From contig NZ_JACSZV010000013.1 of assembly GCF_014472415.1 (NCBI RefSeq), positions 1 through 64,000 of the forward strand: a stretch of 64,000 bases of DNA. The letters run 5' to 3'. The first letter of the stretch is position 1; every line of letters begins with the position of its first letter. This DNA is from Pseudomonas sp. N40(2020). GTDB lineage: Bacteria > Pseudomonadota > Gammaproteobacteria > Pseudomonadales > Pseudomonadaceae. The notes beneath the pieces were generated by a model that was given only the letters and a program-made list of their open reading frames with translations, had not been told where the DNA came from and ran no database searches. Position numbers and translations under genes: made by a program. Of this stretch, positions 57,901-64,000 are shown piece after piece.

Positions 57901-59038
57901 GTTGCGGTGCCGCGAAGATTTCACTGACAGCAGGTTTTGTCAGCGCAAAGGCAGTTAACGCCGCTTGATGCTGTTCAGGAATCTTGCCGACCCGATCGAG
58001 GTAACGCTGTCGATCGCGACCGGGCATCAACGCCTCATTGTGATTCAGCAGCAGTTGCAAAACGCCGATGCGAGCCTCCGCATTGAATTGACTGATATCG
58101 ACTCCGCCCAACCTGTCTGACAGTGCGGGCAAGTAATCCATATCGCTGTAACGACCACCCTCCAGATACTCGGCCTGCAACCGCACCACATCACTGGCCG
58201 CCGCAAAGTTGCCGCGCATACCGACTTCTCGCTGATAGACGTCCTGTAAAAAGTGACCAGCGAACTCATGTTTGACATCCCGCAACTGCAGATCCTGCCC
58301 GACCATCGCCAGATGCGTGTCCAGACAGCGTTGTCGGAAAGCCTCCAGCGTCGCGCGATCCTTGCCGTAAGCTCGAACCATCAGCTCGATACGCGCCCCG
58401 TCCGTGCGACCCACCCACTGCGGCTGGTTGAGATAGTCGAACATCTGGTTTTTCAAAACCCGGGCGCGGTCTTCAATCATTTGCGACAACTGCCGGGACT
58501 GCGTGACGTCACTCCCGCCTGACTCCATTGCATGCACCCTGGCACTGTCGAGAATCACGCGGTTCATCTCGAAAGCCAGCAACGCATCACTGTCGTACCA
58601 AAGGTTGAACTTGTAGTCCTGCGGTTTCAAAACCTCGCGCCAGATATTCATGTAATCGCGCTGGATGTTGCCGACCTCGCTACCGCCCACCCAGACGAAA
58701 TGCATGACTTTGGGCACGGGAGCAGCAGCGCCCGAGAGCAGGGTTACCGTATCGGACAGCGTCGTCACATACTGTTTTATTCCGTCGTAGATCTGGTCGA
58801 TTGCTGAAGGAACCGGTGTAACCTTTTGGCGCAGCAACGACGCGAGTGTTTCCTGAAACAGTTTTGCCGACAGCACTTTCTCCGCCACATCGACTGTTTT
58901 ATTGACCACCTGATAATGCCTGGCAAGTGCCGCGTACTCGGCAGAACCGGAGAACTCACTCAACACCGTTTGTATAGCTGAATATTCTTGCGACGAAATA
59001 AAGGCAGACCGCCCTTGGTGACTTTCCGAAGTGCCCAT
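51944..59038 (-). CDS. Giant GT44/C58-type toxin 2 (TcdB/lymphostatin-like)
   Basis: A 2364-residue paralogue of toxin 1, similar in order and spacing over its whole length. GT44: HFVWVGG (Trp116), NFAAASDVVR (Asp283, Arg286), DMD (299-301), STEEEMISGW (Glu543, Ser546, Trp548). C58-like segment: GRRCYPLALL (Cys832), NHAMLVAK (His919), then YEPNFA, so the acid position is Glu938 instead of Asp. The hydrophobic translocation region is about 1215-1310, then a TcdA/TcdB-pore-like domain and a long beta-rich C-terminus. The ATG at 59038 is supported by GGGGATGTA and by alignment with toxin 1; ATG codons at 59068 and 59107 lack ribosome sites. Separate promoter and terminator. No secretion gene or holin lies next to it. 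Confidence 0.85.
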   Translation of the reverse strand: MGTSESHQGRSAFISSQEYSAIQTVLSEFSGSAEYAALARHYQVVNKTVDVAEKVLSAKLFQETLASLLRQKVTPVPSAIDQIYDGIKQYVTTLSDTVTLLSGAAAPVPKVMHFVWVGGSEVGNIQRDYMNIWREVLKPQDYKFNLWYDSDALLAFEMNRVILDSARVHAMESGGSDVTQSRQLSQMIEDRARVLKNQMFDYLNQPQWVGRTDGARIELMVRAYGKDRATLEAFRQRCLDTHLAMVGQDLQLRDVKHEFAGHFLQDVYQREVGMRGNFAAASDVVRLQAEYLEGGRYSDMDYLPALSDRLGGVDISQFNAEARIGVLQLLLNHNEALMPGRDRQRYLDRVGKIPEQHQAALTAFALTKPAVSEIFAAPQQQSAPAGSLRLGTAHGIQAGGEMNAHFIAHSGSAMTMAYMQMIRLNYDCLLEVERRAVAAAIDVADEGRLIDVIQNVVNEMQALGKLPDSKIHFSSLKLIDAIRTYYQDGIRVDARGTIALTGPGAAAAGLTKYIEQSLQPEHIDDVRNRLKLVEGYNVSTEEEMISGWTVNDDPEQWLAKEREKWQTGKLKSRYAGDLNDLLKGQTLTFKQGWPLIEGRPVLLTSVLQQLMEALGDPFIRAMKDKLSGDITFDKPVAIGFDVRQQIIAQPVSELPLSHGAESTSHLNELFTRVAHGSLTVEQLSPLLRVMLGGMFGATRLDTSGFAGAWQQAMDLATQTAEGGLFARYNAIEKALRQHASPAFEVGLANARQPGTHTARELKVLALTDPLTLHQWGERIGQINSTAQREYHTQILRRGAQVRAELFMAGAISARQMPQDLLMRTPGDPGRRCYPLALLMAAALTHGDSAERALIGRVANASLTPEDADSRALLLALDELQALPLNDVGKPQGTHSLESIAQTLEAKTAPSVMLLDTGNHAMLVAKMLIGSQTVYRFYEPNFAIYGFSRVEELKQGMQRYLAGDNGAMARLYGLADGEAARFNVIELNTTELAGKVLASNTQLDSFLQSGPIVEAKTASVWEKQAVGRQRSLNENARMGAGLAQLDARYWAQEFDQASSNLRTEHSLGSEYLPLLDTLEQKPDAGYSVTLVDAHNPQNTRVVTTHDVRFSKVKQHIQRLVKTLAGKPTAVGEADGGSRLSFAFAIQTLITEMRNREYQAGEGQVPALSIALQVQVYVSYAQLGFGVLSDSVQLINLVRQVAASEQALALRQSSLSARLLGKASIVGGIGFSIINIGFDIYGLTVAENQEQRSRLATQLTFNVAALGLDIVALAVGGTVGAAAAFLSVPLLGVGIGVTAIASNLGQISDKAKGVGAHLRKVKNAYGTAGYSRKDGVLRFEPEAVITLLDLQKNQVSFDSQKFYPMIGGSGLPQYNDDPKQIHRAIDIRKALELPCKIGLIRVVPDDIQTVVLPCTPICYYGYDYQLGTPGYIYQTLPGERHEPRAWSEVPTSLASGFFPVQALANHFDERIETRYPELRNSAVEKLEYDELGNRRFYFTVNTPFPYILYKLYPIYKPTHIEVRLDEHVRQLLIPELPPEWKKLISYAITAQSGLYQLWLTPGVKAVTLDDVSYAKWVIHAPWAALERVTFDGANLIVDGIVLNAFEGMIELAKGELFQVDWQEKRLLLLSVSLEAKSTVAQVLSHLRKRAREKRLVSAYVPLYKYTVPCTSANQPVVTTAFYEVARDRLLYARDLPETVNEGVVLAGANAQHAWFYHPDHATVWRVDAVTGTVIHRYRLMNPASGAKIIGCVQDAHSTLRISQRMLEQSEVETTLEYRITGWAIELTGIKTSSRQHDYVHKPGAVYWSSLIRHFATSRPFKDATPGMGGAISTGGLARFVHARAYVLEGLREQAWLGLSSGRYFRAGLGSQPDMVMLVPHKLQDFAMLFYSKENGEISRGIEPRTAEAEYRNEVIERGVSEVTQAGERYIATKSDGRLFEIDPLGTLKFVGLGQRWLQRHPDWLSALPALAATYRGAPFPIIGLGSVSGSALLAVWCIEEQVLLADVAGGKELALLGLTPDKQAAWLLDVSAGQLYRQALVSIEALRGAFATGTRLLDPEQLPMAKKVWDPWSFAEVLVQGQGLLGRTREGVNLELLDQHPARIVGVEKQWASIAGQTPEQLQARLKALLKGQSHAPFLHVENSSDRYTYFVPELDQLFDISGRADGQWAVFLGTRNQSIAMLFDPLDSLNSSRESEHAVWVPGQYARREGEVLSLEMSGEVTDVLDMLPDGVDKLILGFGAQALSYQVSEQAWQRLDCIVVDPRRPLGAETTGVCTLMLDMDANERLLVSLVDGQLVFTDSDNAHSLIVRDVVTQGEEQGVAMQIGIKIRAKQYLRGTGEWLNALSAARGDEGHASVETLIKQLH

Positions 59039-59347
59039 TACATCCCCATCCTTGAGTTGATAAAGCATTAGACGGACAAAACTATTGGGCAAAGACGAAT
59101 GATTCAAACGCGAAGAAATTCAAACAATGTCAGGAGAAACATCGAACAACATTCAACTGTTACGCAGGGTTCCATCGGAGATAAACACCGCCCTCCAGTA
59201 TTGTCTGCAGAAAAGCAAACAAGGCCACGAACCCAATGGTTCGCAGCCTTGTTTATATTCCTGGAAGTTGTACCCGGCGGAGTTAACTTAAGCTCACAAA
59301 TGCGCGAAGTTACTTACAACTTCTCATGAGCCCTGAAAGAAACACCG
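59039..59347. promoter_or_regulatory. Spacer between toxin 2 and the cob operon
   Basis: A 309-bp AT-rich gap. The part from 59039 to about 59210 should hold the toxin 2 promoter; the part next to cobJ holds a terminator. A 76-codon plus-strand frame here (59099-59329) has no ribosome site or family resemblance and is not called. Confidence 0.5.
59217..59254 (-). terminator. Terminator of the cobGHIJ operon
   Basis: Hairpin AAACAAGGC-CA-CGAACC (59217-59233) with GGTTCG-CA-GCCTTGTTT (59238-59254), one 2x2 internal loop and a CAAT loop. Read on the minus strand it ends TTTGCTTTTCT. It lies about 90 bp beyond the cobJ stop. Confidence 0.75.
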
Positions 59348-61036
59348 TCAGGCATCCGGCTTCTCGCCGTACCAGCGCGGCGTGTAAACCCACTCGCCCC
59401 CCGTAGCGCGAGGAAAGGTGCACGTGGTGGACGAGCCGATCAGCACCATGGTGCGCATATCGACCTGATCCGCGGTCAGCGCGCCCAGCGTCGTGGTGCG
59501 CAGGGTCTGGCCCGGCCGGCCGATATCGCGGCCCAACACCACAGGCGTCTCGGGGGTGCGATGCTGCGCGACGATCTCCAGCGCACGCCCCAGTTGCCAC
59601 GGACGGGCGCGGGAGATCGGGTTGTAGAACGCCAGCGCCAGATCCGCTTCGGCCGCCAGATCCAGACGCTTCTCGATGATCGACCACGGTTTGAGGTTGT
59701 CCGACAGCGACATCACGCAGAAGTCGTGCCCCAGCGGCGCCCCAGCCTGAGCGGCGGTGGCGAGCGAGGCCGACACACCCGGCAGGATTTCCAGATCGAC
59801 GCTGTGCCAGGCCGGATCGGTCGATTCGTGCAACGCTTCGAGCACCGCGGCCGCCATGGCGAACACACCCGGATCGCCAGAAGACACCACGATCACCGAA
59901 CGGCCCTCGGCCGCCAGCCTGAAGGCGTGACGGGCACGCTGCATTTCTTCGCGGTTGTCGGTGCAATGCTGGATTTGATCGTCGCGGAACGGGCCGGCCA
60001 TGCGCACGTAGGTTTCGTAGCCGAGCACGTCGGTGGCGCGGGCCAGTTCGGCTTTCACCGCCGGCACCATCAGTTCGGCAGCGCCGGGGCCGAGGCCGAT
60101 TACCGCCAGGCGACCGCGTGGGCGACCGATTTGCGCGACGTCCAGCGGCTGCTCGGAAACAGCCAAAGTGATGCCGTGTGCTGAGCCGATAATCGACACA
60201 TCCGGCAGCGCATGAAGGTCGCTCGTTGCAGCGATAAACCGCAGCGGCACGCCCAACTCCAGCGCCGCTTCACGCAGATTCGCCGCGGCCATTTCAGTGT
60301 CGATCGCCACCAGACAGGCCAGCGATTGCACCGCCAGTTTCGCCTCGTGCAACGCGCTACGCAGGGTGTTCGGCAGATCCGGCACTTCAGCGCTGACCAT
60401 CGCCGCGACACTGCGCGGGTAAATCAGCAATTCATTGGCGTTCGCTTCGCGTTCGGCACTGCCGATATGGATCGAACGCTGCGCCTGCGGATCTTCCGGC
60501 AACTGTGCCTGCGCCAGCCACGGCGCCGCACCTTCGATGTGCACAGAGTGTCCGGCCAACAGGTCAGAGACAAACCGCTTGCCCAGTTCCAGATCCGCGA
60601 GCGCGTAGCCACTCGGAGGATTGAGCAGACAGGTGCCAAAGCGCAGCTCGCCGCTGGTGGTGATCGCCGCCGAGACTTGCAGCCCGGCCGCGATTTCCCG
60701 CGCCATGACATTCACCCCGCCGAGGCCACCGAGCAGCGGCACCACGGCGCTGCCGTCTTCAGCGACGGCGAGTACCGCAGGCTCGACGCCTTTCTCCAGC
60801 AACAGCGGCGCCAGGGTGCGGATGACAATGCCGGCCGCGCACAGGGCAATGATCGGCGTGTCCTGCTGATACAGCGCGCGCAGGGTCGCGCCGAATTCCT
60901 GATAGGTGCAGTCGGCGCCTTCGACCCGACCGGCGAGGCCGTGGATCTGCGCCGCCGGATACACCTGCTGAATGCGCCGCGCGGTGGCCAGGCTGCCCTG
61001 ACCGAGAATGACAATGGCGGGAGTGGATGGCGTCAT
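59348..61036 (-). CDS. cobJ: CbiG–CobJ fusion: precorrin-3B C17-methyltransferase
   Basis: A 562-residue fusion. Residues about 1-300 are CbiG/CobE-like (LCAAGIVIRTLAPLL, GLGGVNVMAREIAAGL and the C-terminal FIAATSDLHALPDVS). Residues about 309-562 are a CobJ/CbiH-type SAM methyltransferase (LAVIGLGPGAAELMVPAV, SSGDPGVFAMAA, EILPGVSASLATAAQAGAPL). CobJ methylates C17 with ring contraction in the aerobic cobalamin pathway. The ATG at 61036 shares a base with the cobI stop. A longer frame runs through cobI and is rejected. Confidence 0.93.
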   Translation of the reverse strand: MTPSTPAIVILGQGSLATARRIQQVYPAAQIHGLAGRVEGADCTYQEFGATLRALYQQDTPIIALCAAGIVIRTLAPLLLEKGVEPAVLAVAEDGSAVVPLLGGLGGVNVMAREIAAGLQVSAAITTSGELRFGTCLLNPPSGYALADLELGKRFVSDLLAGHSVHIEGAAPWLAQAQLPEDPQAQRSIHIGSAEREANANELLIYPRSVAAMVSAEVPDLPNTLRSALHEAKLAVQSLACLVAIDTEMAAANLREAALELGVPLRFIAATSDLHALPDVSIIGSAHGITLAVSEQPLDVAQIGRPRGRLAVIGLGPGAAELMVPAVKAELARATDVLGYETYVRMAGPFRDDQIQHCTDNREEMQRARHAFRLAAEGRSVIVVSSGDPGVFAMAAAVLEALHESTDPAWHSVDLEILPGVSASLATAAQAGAPLGHDFCVMSLSDNLKPWSIIEKRLDLAAEADLALAFYNPISRARPWQLGRALEIVAQHRTPETPVVLGRDIGRPGQTLRTTTLGALTADQVDMRTMVLIGSSTTCTFPRATGGEWVYTPRWYGEKPDA

Positions 61037-61770
61037 CAGCCTTGCCACCGTTCGCCGGGCACGATAATCAGCGAGAAGTACGGCGACGACATCGGCTCGA
61101 CCTGATCCATCGGCACGATCTTCTGATTGGCCATGGTCGCGCGCTCGACGTACAGCGCCCGTTCGGCGAGGCCGAGTTCTTCCAGCACCTGACGCACTTT
61201 GGGGAAATTGCGCCCCAGCTTCATGATCACTGCCGCATCGGCATCGGCCAAACGTCGCTTGAGTTCCTCGTGGGGCAAGACGCCGGAAAGCACCGACAGG
61301 CTCTGATTGCGGTACACCAACGGCGCACCCAGCACCGAAGCGCCGCCCAGCATCGAACACACGCCCGGCACAACTTGCGCTTCGTAGCGGGTGGCCAGGC
61401 GATCATGCAGATACATATAAGAACCGTAGAAGAACGGATCGCCTTCGCAGATCACCGCGACATCACGACCAGCATCCAGATGCGCGGCCACCGTCTCGGC
61501 GGCTTCATCGTAGAAATCGCTGATGACTTGTTCATAAGAAAGAGGTGCCGGCAACGCTTCAGTGGTCACCGGGTACACCAGCGGCAGCAGGTTCTGTGCC
61601 TCTTGCAGGTGCGCTTCGATGATGCCGAAGGCGTTGCCTTTTTTACCCTTGGCGACGAAGTACGCGACCACTGGCGATTCGCGCAGCAGGCGCAGGGCCT
61701 TGACGGTAATCAGCTCCGGATCTCCGGGGCCCACGCCCAGGCCAATCAAACGACCTTTTGCCTGCATCAT
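61036..61770 (-). CDS. cobI: Precorrin-2 C20-methyltransferase CobI
   Basis: A 244-residue tetrapyrrole methyltransferase turning precorrin-2 into precorrin-3A. It shows [20 protein letters not shown] near the start and the SAM-site [16 protein letters not shown] and [16 protein letters not shown] motifs. Coupled to cobH (ATGA) and cobJ (TGATG). Confidence 0.95.
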   Translation of the reverse strand: MMQAKGRLIGLGVGPGDPELITVKALRLLRESPVVAYFVAKGKKGNAFGIIEAHLQEAQNLLPLVYPVTTEALPAPLSYEQVISDFYDEAAETVAAHLDAGRDVAVICEGDPFFYGSYMYLHDRLATRYEAQVVPGVCSMLGGASVLGAPLVYRNQSLSVLSGVLPHEELKRRLADADAAVIMKLGRNFPKVRQVLEELGLAERALYVERATMANQKIVPMDQVEPMSSPYFSLIIVPGERWQG

Positions 61771-62393
61771 TCGATCTCCGTGGCGAGGGCGTTGACTGCC
61801 GCAGCGGCCATGGCGCTGCCGCCGAGGCGGCCCTGCATGATCACGAACGGCACGCCACGGCTGTCGGCCGCCAGCGCCGCTTTGGATTCTGCGGCACCGA
61901 CGAAGCCCACCGGGAAGCCGAGGATCAGCGCCGGTTTCGGTGCGCCGGCGTCGAGCATTTCCAGCAGATAGAACAGCGCGGTCGGCGCGTTGCCGATCAC
62001 CACCACGCTACCTTCCAGATGCGGCCGCCACAGTTCCAGCGCGGCGGCGGAACGGGTGTTGCCCAACTCACGGGCCAGCTCCGGCACGCTCTCGTCGCGC
62101 AGGGTGCAGATCACTTCGTTGTTCGCCGGCAGGCGCGCACGGGTCACGCCTTCGGAAACCATCCGCGCATCGCAGAGGATCGGCGCACCGGCGGCCAGCG
62201 CATCGCGCCCGGCCTTGCCCGCACCTTCAGAGAATTGCAGACCGTCGACGGCCTCGACCATGCCGCAAGCGTGGATCACCCGCACCGCGAGTTTTTCCAG
62301 ATCGGCCGGGATGCGCGCCAGATTGGCCTCGCTGCGAATGATCGCGAAGGAGTTGCGATAGATCTCCTGACCGTCGCGGATGTAATCAAGCAT
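61767..62393 (-). CDS. cobH: Precorrin-8X methylmutase CobH
   Basis: A 208-residue CobH/CbiC enzyme that moves the C11 methyl to C12, giving hydrogenobyrinate. Motifs are [17 protein letters not shown] (catalytic His in the 5' part), [14 protein letters not shown] and [16 protein letters not shown]. The ATG at 62393 overlaps the cobG stop by 8 bp. Confidence 0.95.
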   Translation of the reverse strand: MLDYIRDGQEIYRNSFAIIRSEANLARIPADLEKLAVRVIHACGMVEAVDGLQFSEGAGKAGRDALAAGAPILCDARMVSEGVTRARLPANNEVICTLRDESVPELARELGNTRSAAALELWRPHLEGSVVVIGNAPTALFYLLEMLDAGAPKPALILGFPVGFVGAAESKAALAADSRGVPFVIMQGRLGGSAMAAAAVNALATEIE

Positions 62394-63684
62394 CAAGGGG
62401 GCTCCGGGAGCGGGCGGCGAGCAAGGTCGCGGCCGCTTCAATAGTAAGGTTGCGTGCGTGCAGCGCGCCGAAACCCGGCTGCGCTGCATCGCGAAAATAG
62501 AGGTCGTAATGCCCGGCACTGACGGCCAGCAAAGTCGCCGGGGCACAGTGGGCCGCGGCGCATGAACGCGGGCAGCCGGACAGATGCACGCTTTGCGCAC
62601 GGGGCAACAGCGTTGCGAGAAGACGGGCATCGTGCTTGGTGTCAGCCAGGCCTTTGCCACAGCCGCTGGAACCGGTGCAGGCGATGATTTTCGACAATGG
62701 TTCACAAGCGTCGGTCAGCAGGTTCAGTTGCTTGAGCCCTGCGAGCACTTGCGCGGCATCGCTTGCGCTCACGTTGGGCAGCAGCAGACTTTGCCACGGC
62801 GTGAAACGCAGGCTGCCATCGCCGAACCGGCGGGCCAGTTGCGCGGCGCCGCGCAGCATGCCCGGGTCGAGGCGACCGAGTGGCGGCACCGCGCCGATGT
62901 AGACGAAGTTGGCTGTGTTCTGCACATGTGCGCCGATTTGCAGATCGTCCGCCACTGACATGCGTTGCCAAGCGCTAACCGCTTTGATCGGCAGGCGCGT
63001 CCTGAGCTGTTCAAGAAACGCCAGCATCGGCAGTTCGTCGAGCAGATGGCGCATCCGCGTCTGCTCGGGTCGCGCCAGTTCGAGGAACAACTCCAATACC
63101 GCGACCACCAGCGCATGGCCGCTTTCCAGGGCCACGGCGCCAACCTCGCGATCCGTCGGGCAACCCGCGAGACCGAATGCCAGCAGCGTTTCACCGTCGT
63201 GCTCGAACGCGGATAACCACAAGTCATGCGGATGTTCGAGCATCGCCAGCGCTTCACCGCCATCCAGTTGCACGGCGAACTTGGCGCTCAATTCATGGAA
63301 ACGTGGATGGCTTTGCAGGGTGTCGAGGATCTGTTCGGCGAGCGCGCGAGTGTCTAAGCGCATCTGCCGGTCGATCCCGGCGGCCGGGCTGAGCATCAGG
63401 TTGCGCACATCGTCGCCCGCCGCCGTTCGCGGGCCGAGGCCAGCGGACAGCAGACTGTCGATCAGTGCAGCGGATTGCTGAGCGATGCCACGAATCTGCA
63501 GGTTGGCGCGGTTGGTCGCCTCAATCACGCCGCCGGCGAACTGTTCGGCGGCATTGGCCACCGCGTCAGCCTGATCGGCGCTGATCGAGCCGCCGTTGAG
63601 TTTGATCCGGCAGATGCCGCCGTCCAATGCCTGGACGATACGCAGCAACCCCGGGCAGGCCGAGGGGCGTAAGGCGGTAGACAT
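62386..63684 (-). CDS. cobG: Precorrin-3B synthase CobG
   Basis: A 432-residue sulfite/nitrite-reductase-like Fe–S oxygenase that converts precorrin-3A to precorrin-3B with O2. It has two ferredoxin-like halves and a cluster-binding region CTGSSGCGKG ... HLSGCPRSCA (about 340-385). Its presence marks the aerobic (cob) rather than the anaerobic (cbi) route. The ATG at 63684 is preferred over an upstream extension. First gene of cobG–H–I–J, divergent from cobL (132 bp). Confidence 0.93.
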   Translation of the reverse strand: MSTALRPSACPGLLRIVQALDGGICRIKLNGGSISADQADAVANAAEQFAGGVIEATNRANLQIRGIAQQSAALIDSLLSAGLGPRTAAGDDVRNLMLSPAAGIDRQMRLDTRALAEQILDTLQSHPRFHELSAKFAVQLDGGEALAMLEHPHDLWLSAFEHDGETLLAFGLAGCPTDREVGAVALESGHALVVAVLELFLELARPEQTRMRHLLDELPMLAFLEQLRTRLPIKAVSAWQRMSVADDLQIGAHVQNTANFVYIGAVPPLGRLDPGMLRGAAQLARRFGDGSLRFTPWQSLLLPNVSASDAAQVLAGLKQLNLLTDACEPLSKIIACTGSSGCGKGLADTKHDARLLATLLPRAQSVHLSGCPRSCAAAHCAPATLLAVSAGHYDLYFRDAAQPGFGALHARNLTIEAAATLLAARSRSPLDA

Positions 63685-63816
63685 CGGGCGTTCGTTCAAG
63701 GGGCTGACCGGCTGCGTGGGAAAGGCGCTTCGCGGGCGAAGGCGCGGTATTATGCCTGCTTTGTCCGGCGGCATGAAAAGTCTGCCCGTCGGAACGGCAT
63801 GTTTAGAGGAATATAG

Positions 63817-64000
63817 ATGTCACCCTGGCTGACGGTAGTGGGAATCGGTGAAGACGGCTTCAAGGGCCTGGGCAAAAACGCCCGGCGCGCCCTGATGGGC
63901 GCCTCGCGGATCGTCGGCGGCCAGCGGCAACTGGATTTGCTGCCGGTGTGCATTCGCGGCGAGCGTGAGTTGTGGCCGAGCCCGTTTTCCCTTGCGCCAG
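63817..64000 (+). CDS. cobL: Precorrin-6Y C5,15-methyltransferase CobL (partial, 3' end cut)
   Basis: The first 61 codons are present; the gene continues past the window. The start [19 protein letters not shown] is the CbiE-type N-terminus of CobL, followed by [25 protein letters not shown] lies 6 bases before the ATG. The enzyme methylates C5 and C15 and decarboxylates the C12 acetate. Divergent from cobG. Confidence 0.9.
   Translation, partial: MSPWLTVVGIGEDGFKGLGKNARRALMGASRIVGGQRQLDLLPVCIRGERELWPSPFSLAP

Noticed and set aside
44597..59038. Possibility that the large genes are polymorphic (Rhs/CDI) antibacterial toxins with immunity genes
   Set aside because: No YD/RHS repeats, hemagglutinin repeats or small downstream immunity gene; the GT44 and pore-like motifs point to eukaryote-directed toxins.
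59099..59329. 76-codon plus-strand frame upstream of toxin 2, possible antitoxin or holin
   Set aside because: No ribosome site, no membrane-protein pattern beyond a short hydrophobic run, and it overlaps the cob terminator.
63685..63816. Cobalamin riboswitch between cobG and cobL
   Set aside because: The divergent gap is only 132 bp and no B12-box-like sequence was seen.

Overview
The window reads as chromosomal DNA of a fluorescent pseudomonad, most likely the Pseudomonas fluorescens group. This rests on recognisable gene order (speA–yciH–nudix–DUF2333–gcbA–ctpL–aroQ–accBC–prmA–DUF3426–dusB–fis–purHD–retS, as remembered for P. aeruginosa PA4839–PA4856), high GC with long meaningless antisense frames, and GTGGGAGCGAGCCTGCTCGCGA-type REP/REPIN repeats. 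No rRNA, tRNA, CRISPR array, prophage or intact insertion sequence was seen. Species assignment is inference.

Layout. (1) 1–150: repeats only. (2) 151–15267: a complete Flp/Tad pilus locus. The minus-strand block rcpC–rcpA–tadZ–tadA–tadB–tadC–tadD–DUF3613 is mostly ATGA-coupled. Divergent from it are flp and a lone receiver protein, followed by pprB and fppA on the minus strand, tadE–pprA on the plus strand and tadG convergent to pprA. Two DUF4136 lipoproteins follow (15384–16610). (3) 16623–19667: cmoM, a MazG-like pyrophosphohydrolase, a small membrane protein, a nested inverted repeat and a MATE transporter. (4) 19661–22688: a T6SS islet with a very short VgrG, a DUF4123 adaptor and a lipoprotein alpha/beta hydrolase. 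(5) 22922–44517: conserved housekeeping and signalling core (arginine decarboxylase, diguanylate cyclase GcbA, chemoreceptor CtpL, AroQ, acetyl-CoA carboxylase AccBC, PrmA, DusB, Fis, PurH, PurD, RetS, a MarC-family protein).

(6) 44597–59038: the accessory highlight, two giant tandem paralogous toxin genes of 2353 and 2364 codons. Each has an N-terminal GT44 (TcdA/TcdB-type) glycosyltransferase, a Cys–His–Asp/Glu papain-like segment resembling the YopT/C58 family, a clostridial-toxin-type hydrophobic translocation region and a long beta-rich C-terminus. This is closer to the lymphostatin (LifA/Efa1) plan than to C. difficile TcdB, which carries a C80 autoprotease and CROP repeats. The two copies have diverged at different catalytic positions, suggesting a division of labour. 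Each has its own terminator, and AT-rich spacers surround them.

(7) 59348–64000: the aerobic cobalamin genes cobG–cobH–cobI–cobJ (cobJ fused to CbiG), translationally coupled on the minus strand, with divergent cobL cut by the window end.

Functionally the window joins surface attachment (Tad pilus, PprAB), the motile/sessile switch (GcbA, RetS, CtpL), contact-dependent secretion (VgrG islet) and a candidate host- or predator-directed toxin pair, set within conserved metabolism.
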